Assembly (NCBI GenBank): GCA_032160545.1
Contig: JAVHVN010000128.1
Location: forward strand, 1 to 23,097
Direction: 5' to 3'
Length of the DNA stretch: 23,097 nucleotides
Source: DATGFB01 sp032160545
GTDB lineage: Bacteria > Actinomycetota > Actinomycetes > Mycobacteriales > Jatrophihabitantaceae
The stretch's first letter is position 1, and each line of letters begins with the position of its first letter. A program made the position numbers and the translations under genes. Shown here one piece after another: positions 20,301-23,097 of this stretch. Under the pieces are notes generated by a model. That model ran no database searches. It was not told the DNA's origin and saw nothing but the letters and a program-made list of their open reading frames with translations.

Positions 20301-23097
20301 TCGCGGCGGAGGTCGCCGCACCCGTCGCGCCCGACGCGCCACCCGCACCGGACGTCGCCGTCGGGGTCGAGTTGGAGCCGGCATTCGCGGCACCGGTGTT
20401 GCCACCGGTGGCGGAGTCGGTGGTCCAGGCGTTGCCGGTCGTACCGGTCGTGGCGCCGCCGGTGATCGTCGAGGTCGCCGCGCCGGACGTGCCACCCGTA
20501 CCGGAGCCGGTCACCGCACCGGAGTCACCCGAGGTGAGCGTGACGTCGATGCTGCCGGTGCCGCCGCTGCCACTGCTGTCGCCGGTGTCGCCCGTGTCGC
20601 CGTGGACCCGACCGGTGTCGCCGGACGTGCCGGTGACGGTCGCACCCGACGCGTCGCCGCTACGCGCGGCCGAGGTCGGGATGAACACGGCCCCGCCGCT
20701 GTCGCCGGTGGCAGAGATGCCGCTGACCTCGGTGCTCGAATCGCCGCTGCTGGCGTCGGCCTCGGAGAAGCCGAGCGCGATGGCCGGGCCGGAGTCGCCG
20801 CCGGGACCGCTGTTGCCGGAGAGGCCGGTCGCGGTGGCCGTGCCGCCGCCACCCGAGCCGCCGGTCCCCGAAGGAACGTCACCGGAGCCCGACGCCCCGG
20901 TGTCACCGGAGCTCGTGCTCGCCGCGGCGGTCGCAGCGCCGGTCGCGCCGGACGCGCCGCCCTTGCCGGACGTCGCCTTCGGCGTGGACGAGGAGCCCGC
21001 CGTCGCCGCACCGGTGTTGCCACCGTGAGCGGTGTTCGCGGTTGTCGCGTTGCCCGTGCCCCCGGACGTCGCGCCACCTGTGATGGTCGAGGTCGCGGCA
21101 CCGGACGTGCCGCCCGTGCCGGTGCCGGTCACCGCGCCGGAGTCGCCCGATGTCAGCGTCAGGCCGATACCGCCGGTCGCCCCGCCGAGGGTGCTGTCGC
21201 CCGTGTCGCCCGTCGGGTCGGTGACCGTCCCGGTGGCACCCGAGAAGCCGGTGACTGTCGCGCCGTCCGCCGTCCCGCTCGTCGCCGAGCCGGTCGGTGC
21301 CGCGACCGCGGAACCGCTGTCGCCGGAGAACGCCGCGCCGGAGGCCTCCGTGCAGGAGTCGCCGCTGGTGGCAACCGCGCTGGAGCCACCGACCGCCACG
21401 GCGATCCCCGAGTCGCCGCCCGGGCCCGAGTTGCCGCTGAGTGCCGTCCCGGTGGCCGTGCCACCGTCGCCGGAGCCGCCCGAGCCGCCGAGCACGTCAC
21501 CGCTGCCGGACGTGCCGGTGTCACCCGAGGCGCTCGAGGCGGCGGACGTCGCCGCGCCGGTGGCGCCTGACGCTCCGCCTGCGCCGGACGTGGCCGTCGG
21601 CGAGGAGTTCGAGCCGGCATTCGCCGCGCCGGTATTGCCGCCGGTCACGGTGTTCGTCGTGGTGGCGTCGCCGCTCTTGCCCGTCGTGGCGTTGCCGGTG
21701 ACCGACGAGGTCGCCGCGCCGGACGTGCCGCCGGTGCCGTTGCCGGTGACCGCACCGGACGAGCCGGAGGTCTCGGTCAGCGTGATGCTGCCCGTGCCGC
21801 CGCCGCCCAGCACGAGACCGGTGTTGCCGGTGTCGCCGAAGACGTCGCCCGTCACGCCCGAGATGCCCGTGACGACCGCGCCGGATGCCGCGCCGCTGAC
21901 GGCCGTCGATTGCGGAGCCGCCACCGCGTCGCCGCTGTCGCCGGTGGACGACTCGCCCTCGACCGAGGTGGAGGAGTCGCCGCTGGTCGCGTCGGCGGTG
22001 GAGAAGCCGAGGGCGATCGCCGGGCCGGACTCGCCGCCGGAGCCGGTGCCGCCGCTGACCGCCGTGCCGGCTGCCGTGCCGCCGTCACCAGAGCCGCCGG
22101 TGCCGGACGCGTCGCCCGCGCCGCCCGCGCCGGTGTTGCCGGACGACGAGCTCGTGGCGTCCGTCGCCGCACCGGACTTGCCGGACCAGCCGCCCGCACC
22201 GCTCGTCACGGTCGGGGTCGAGGACGAACCCGCCGTGGCCGCGCCGGAGCTGCCGCCCTTGACGGTGTTCACGGTCGTCGCGTTGCCGGTGCCACCGGAG
22301 GTGGCATTGCCCACTGCGGTCGACTTCGCCGCGCCGGTGGTGCCCCCCGTGCCGGTGCTCGACACCGCACCCGAGTCGCCCGAGGTGAGGTTGACGGTGA
22401 TGGAGCCCGAGCCGCCGCCGCCGGAGGTGTCGCCGGTGACCCCGGTCGTGCCGACGACGCCGCCGGTCGTACCCGAGGCGCCGGTCACGGTCGCGCCGGT
22501 GGCGTCGCCGCTGGTAGCGCTGGAGGTCGGCGTGGCGATCGCGATGCCGCTGGATCCGCTCGACGAGCTGCCGCTGACCGAAGTCGACGAGTCACCGCTC
22601 GAGGCGTCGGCGCCGGAGAGACCGAGGCCGAACGCGACGCCGGAGTCGCCACCCGCGCCGGTGCCGCCGCTGACCGCTGTGCCGGTCGCCGCGCCGCCGA
22701 TGCCCGAGCCGCCCGTACCGGCCGCGCTACCGCCGGCCGCGCCGGTGTCGCCCGAGCTGGTCGTCGTGGTGTTGGTGGCAGCGCCCGAGGCGCCGGAGTT
22801 GCCGCCGGCACCGGACGTCGCGTGAACGGTCGAGTTGGAGCCGGCGTTCGCGGCCCCGGTGTTGCCACCGGTCACCGTGTTCGTGCTCGTGGCGTTGCCG
22901 GTCTTGCCGGTGGTCGCGTTGCCGGTCGCGGTCGAGGTCGCCTTGCCGGAGGTGCCGCCGGTGCCGGAGCCCGTGACGGAGCCCGAGTCGCCCGACTTCA
23001 GGGTGAGCGAGATCGCGCCGGAGCCGCCGCCGCCGGTGGTCGTGCCGGTGTTGCCGGTGGAGCCGGTCACCGAACCGGTGTCGCCCGAGATGCCGAC
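14371..23097 (-). CDS. giant tandem-repeat surface protein with LAxTG sorting signal (N-terminus outside window)
   Basis: One open frame runs from the right edge to TGA at 14371-14373, at least 2908 codons; the GTG at 23070 is inside a repeat unit and is not a real start. Gly, Ser, Thr and Ala make up most of the protein. The basic motif, G-x-[ST]-G-x-[AV], recurs every 10-20 residues (SGDSGAV, GGTSGAA, GGNTGAA, TGDSGDA, SGDTGRV). Fourteen complete higher-order units and a truncated last one follow one another. The C-terminus has a Pro-rich stalk with KCICGG and VCSCEH, then LAFTG, a hydrophobic helix and TRRRPGSELG, the sorting signal used by actinobacterial class E sortases. A covalently wall-anchored fibre or adhesin with a beta-solenoid shape is the best inference; no ligand or enzyme domain is visible. 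The intact frame over 8.7 kb argues for selection. Confidence 0.9.
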   Translation of the reverse strand, partial: VGISGDTGSVTGSTGNTGTTTGGGGSGAISLTLKSGDSGSVTGSGTGGTSGKATSTATGNATTGKTGNATSTNTVTGGNTGAANAGSNSTVHATSGAGGNSGASGAATNTTTTSSGDTGAAGGSAAGTGGSGIGGAATGTAVSGGTGAGGDSGVAFGLGLSGADASSGDSSTSVSGSSSSGSSGIAIATPTSSATSGDATGATVTGASGTTGGVVGTTGVTGDTSGGGGSGSITVNLTSGDSGAVSSTGTGGTTGAAKSTAVGNATSGGTGNATTVNTVKGGSSGAATAGSSSTPTVTSGAGGWSGKSGAATDATSSSSGNTGAGGAGDASGTGGSGDGGTAAGTAVSGGTGSGGESGPAIALGFSTADATSGDSSTSVEGESSTGDSGDAVAAPQSTAVSGAASGAVVTGISGVTGDVFGDTGNTGLVLGGGGTGSITLTETSGSSGAVTGNGTGGTSGAATSSVTGNATTGKSGDATTTNTVTGGNTGAANAGSNSSPTATSGAGGASGATGAATSAASSASGDTGTSGSGDVLGGSGGSGDGGTATGTALSGNSGPGGDSGIAVAVGGSSAVATSGDSCTEASGAAFSGDSGSAVAAPTGSATSGTADGATVTGFSGATGTVTDPTGDTGDSTLGGATGGIGLTLTSGDSGAVTGTGTGGTSGAATSTITGGATSGGTGNATTANTAHGGNTGAATAGSSSTPKATSGKGGASGATGAATAAASTSSGDTGASGSGDVPSGTGGSGGGGTATATGLSGNSGPGGDSGPAIALGFSEADASSGDSSTEVSGISATGDSGGAVFIPTSAARSGDASGATVTGTSGDTGRVHGDTGDTGDSSGSGGTGSIDVTLTSGDSGAVTGSGTGGTSGAATSTITGGATTGTTGNAWTTDSATGGNTGAANAGSNSTPTATSGAGGASGATGAATSAATSGSGDTGSSGGGDAIGTAGSGYGGDAASTAVSGGSGDGGASGDAFALGVSSADADSGDSRTRASGASFTGDSGDATSSPLSLVSSGDATGGNVTGTSGDTGRVRGTTGDTGTNLGGGAGTGGIDLAETSGSSGAVSGAATGGTSGAASSTIIGGATSGGTGNARTIDSAKGGNTGAATAGSSSTPTATSGAGGASGATGPATSAADSSSGNTGASGSGVVASSGGSGSGGTATSTAVSGGTGDGGGSGDARARGFSEAEASSGDSSTRTSGISATGDSGDATSAPLSAASSGAADGGVTTGTSGDTGRVRGRTGDTGDVTLGGGGSGGIGLDLTSGDSGAVTGGATGGTSGAASSTINASATTGRSGDATTQDSSIGGNTGRADAGSNSTPTATSGAGGASGPSGAATSSATSASGDTGSSGSGYALGTGASGYGGDAISTAVSGFTGDGGWSGDASARGRSEAEATSGDSRTRTSGASFSGDSGDAISVPLSSVSSGDATGGVVDGTSGDTGRVRGRAGTTGDVTLSGGGSGGIAVTEASGASGDVTGGATGGTSGRASSTVTGNATSGGTGNAWTTDSSTGGDTGAATSGSSSTPTAKSGNGGASGASGAATSSADSSSGDTGATGTGIAAGTGGSGDGGTATSTAISGDTGAGGTSGDARSRSTSEAEATSGDSSTRTSGISATGDSGDALSAPVSAANSGGATGGATTGISGDTGRVRGATGGTGDVTGGGGGSGGIAIDLTSGDSGAVIGGATGGTSGAATSAVTGNTTTGTTGNAKTTDTSVGGDTGAANASSNGTSHATSGAGGASGASGAADSTATTASGDTSAIAAPGGSGAAGTDTETDVTGTTGAAGDSGDANSRARSSAEAVTGDSRTRTSGASFSGDSGDATSTPSSTATSGDASGGTVAGISGDTGTVTDPTGDTGDVIASGGGSGGIDLAETSGNSGDVTGHATGGTSGAASAAITGNTTSGGTGNATTTDTSIGGNTGAATACSSALSTATSGAAGASADSGDARSRASSEGSAFSGDSSTRTSGASFTGDSGDATSAPDASATSGEATGGAVTGVSGDTGTVTDPTGDTGDVILSGGGSGGIAIDLTSGDTGAVTGGATGGKSGAATAAVTGNVTSGTTGWATTTDKSTGGDTGAATGLSAAVSTATTGNAADGGDSGDASSRARSEGEGVSGDSRTRTSGISASGDSGDASLGGNREQTVGATATSGDVTGGVVTGVSGNSGTVDGSSGDTGFVIIGGGGSGGIDETLTSGTTGDVTGGATGGTSGAAGASVTGNVTSGGTGNATTTDTSTGGDTGAATGKSSALSLATTGNTSDGGFSGDARSRASSDGFAESGDSRTRTSGASFTGDSGDASSSATADGTSGGATGGVVTGVSGDSGAVTGDTGDTGSVTLGGGASGGITESVTSGDTGAVTGTAGGGTSGGSTASVNGNVTSGTTGNAITKDTSVGGNTGSATGTSAAASVAASGAAGSGGGDSGDARSRARSSAEGESGDSSTRTSGRSETGDSGSASSGATADSTSGDATGGTATGVSGGSGTADGTTGDTGDVILSGGGTGGIDLTVTSGTTGDVTTAAGGGTSGNAIAGTTGNVTSGGSGNASTTDSGKGGNTGNANAQSAAVSVAVTGIPGSGGGDSGDANSFAHSDADADSGDTTTNTSGSSATGDSGSASGFASSTATSGVATGGTATGDSAPSGVATGTTGDTGDSILGSGGSGGIDVTVTTGDSGAVDNSSGGGTSGDATATDIGNVTSGTSGNATTTNSGTGGNTGNSTSTSDDFSAAASGPAATAAIIANLAALTTLITDGPSATPAAAGGTGATIVHLIKVLSNPVTPAGPKAPVKPVAPVAPLKCICGGVIPPVPPVPPTAPIPPVCSCEHPTPQPPPGVQPPPSNTGGQVTPPGVKPATGGVVVVSVAEAGLAFTGIGGLMMLVPGAIILLLLGMMLLVLTRRRPGSELG
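14476..14490 (-). other. LAFTG sortase sorting motif
   Basis: The five codons for LAFTG are followed by 34 residues: a hydrophobic segment (GAIILLLLGMMLLVL) and a positive tail (TRRRPGSELG). Class E sortases of high-GC actinobacteria are known to use LAxTG. No sortase gene is in the window. Confidence 0.82.
14614..14700 (-). other. proline-rich stalk with two CxC pairs
   Basis: Between the last repeat and the sorting signal the giant protein has a Pro/Val-rich stretch containing KCICGG (codons near 14683-14697) and VCSCEH (near 14614-14631), separated by PPVPPVPP-type sequence. Proline-rich segments commonly span the wall. The two CxC pairs could form disulfides or bind metal; this is inference. 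Confidence 0.6.
15118..17496 (-). repeat. five short tandem units (units 10-14)
   Basis: Units are defined from the [GS]GGxxGGI motif. Boundaries on the plus strand are 15118-15591, 15592-16065, 16066-16536, 16537-17025 and 17026-17496, that is 158, 158, 157, 163 and 157 codons. All lack a block of about 49 residues present in the long units, the segment equivalent to SSGDTGxSGSG through GGTATSTAVSG. The remainder aligns motif by motif with the long units. Confidence 0.88.
17497..23034 (-). repeat. nine long tandem units (units 1-9)
   Basis: Boundaries on the plus strand are 17497-18099, 18100-18717, 18718-19335, 19336-19956, 19957-20571, 20572-21186, 21187-21807, 21808-22422 and 22423-23034, that is 201, 206, 206, 207, 205, 205, 207, 205 and 204 codons. 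A further partial unit runs off the right edge (23035-23097), so the array continues. Units are diverged at the DNA level; they share motif order rather than near-identity. Confidence 0.88.

Noticed and set aside
14047..22825. Long plus-strand open frames opposite the giant gene (for example 14047-18000, 14567-17431, 17474-19000, 21032-22825).
   Set aside because: They are antisense shadows of a gene with almost no A/T in third positions. Their products are monotonous Pro/Val/Ser or Arg/Ala strings, lack ribosome sites and domains, and end wherever the minus-strand codons happen to give a stop.
15118..23034. Tandem repeats as a CRISPR array or non-coding satellite.
   Set aside because: Units are 471-621 bp, all multiples of three, diverged, and read through one unbroken frame; there are no short identical repeats with unique spacers.
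14371..23070. Collagen-like or RTX toxin identity for the giant protein.
   Set aside because: Glycine does not recur every third residue, and the GGxGxDxUx nonapeptide of RTX repeats is absent. The motif spacing is irregular, 10-20 residues.

Overview
The window is very GC-rich DNA from an actinomycete (Actinomycetota). Evidence: strong G/C bias at third codon positions, many GTG starts, a tadA-associated acidic protein family known essentially from actinobacteria, the tadA / associated gene / divergent tyrA order also found in mycobacteria, and a surface protein ending in an LAxTG sorting signal of the class E sortase type. I cannot name the genus. No phage, transposase, integrase or CRISPR array is visible.

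Region 1 (1-6061) looks like a stress and regulation neighbourhood. It holds the end of a BON-domain protein, a six-helix HdeD-like membrane protein, a DUF1003 membrane protein, a large MalT-type LuxR ATPase regulator on the minus strand, and a divergent LysR regulator. No metabolic target gene lies beside either regulator. Region 2 (6267-12173) is housekeeping. It has tRNA-Ser(CGA), a tightly coupled minus-strand operon of two paralogous tadA-associated genes and tadA, divergent tyrA (prephenate dehydrogenase), a LytR-CpsA-Psr cell-wall ligase meeting tyrA tail to tail, a tRNA-Glu/tRNA-Asp pair running directly into a sirohydrochlorin-chelatase-like gene, a lipoprotein and a tRNA-Tyr. Region 3 (12297-14178) holds a 43-codon membrane mini-protein, a zinc-ribbon protein of unknown function and a TetR-family regulator.

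Region 4 (14371 to the right edge, minus strand) is the striking part: one uninterrupted reading frame of at least 2908 codons for a Gly/Ser/Thr/Ala-rich surface protein whose start lies beyond the window. I resolve 14 complete tandem units plus a truncated fifteenth. Reading from the N-terminal side, nine long units (201-207 residues) are followed by five short ones (157-163 residues) lacking an internal block of about 49 residues. A diagnostic site alternates perfectly between odd and even units in all 15, so the true period is a two-unit super-repeat. After the repeats come a proline-rich stalk with two CxC pairs, an LAFTG sorting signal, a hydrophobic helix and an Arg-rich tail: the design of a giant sortase-anchored fibre or adhesin.

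The LCP ligase and the anchored protein both act on the cell envelope, but nothing in the sequence ties their regulation together. The longest stretch without a gene is 282 bases (550-831); it holds a strong hairpin and a possible -35 element.
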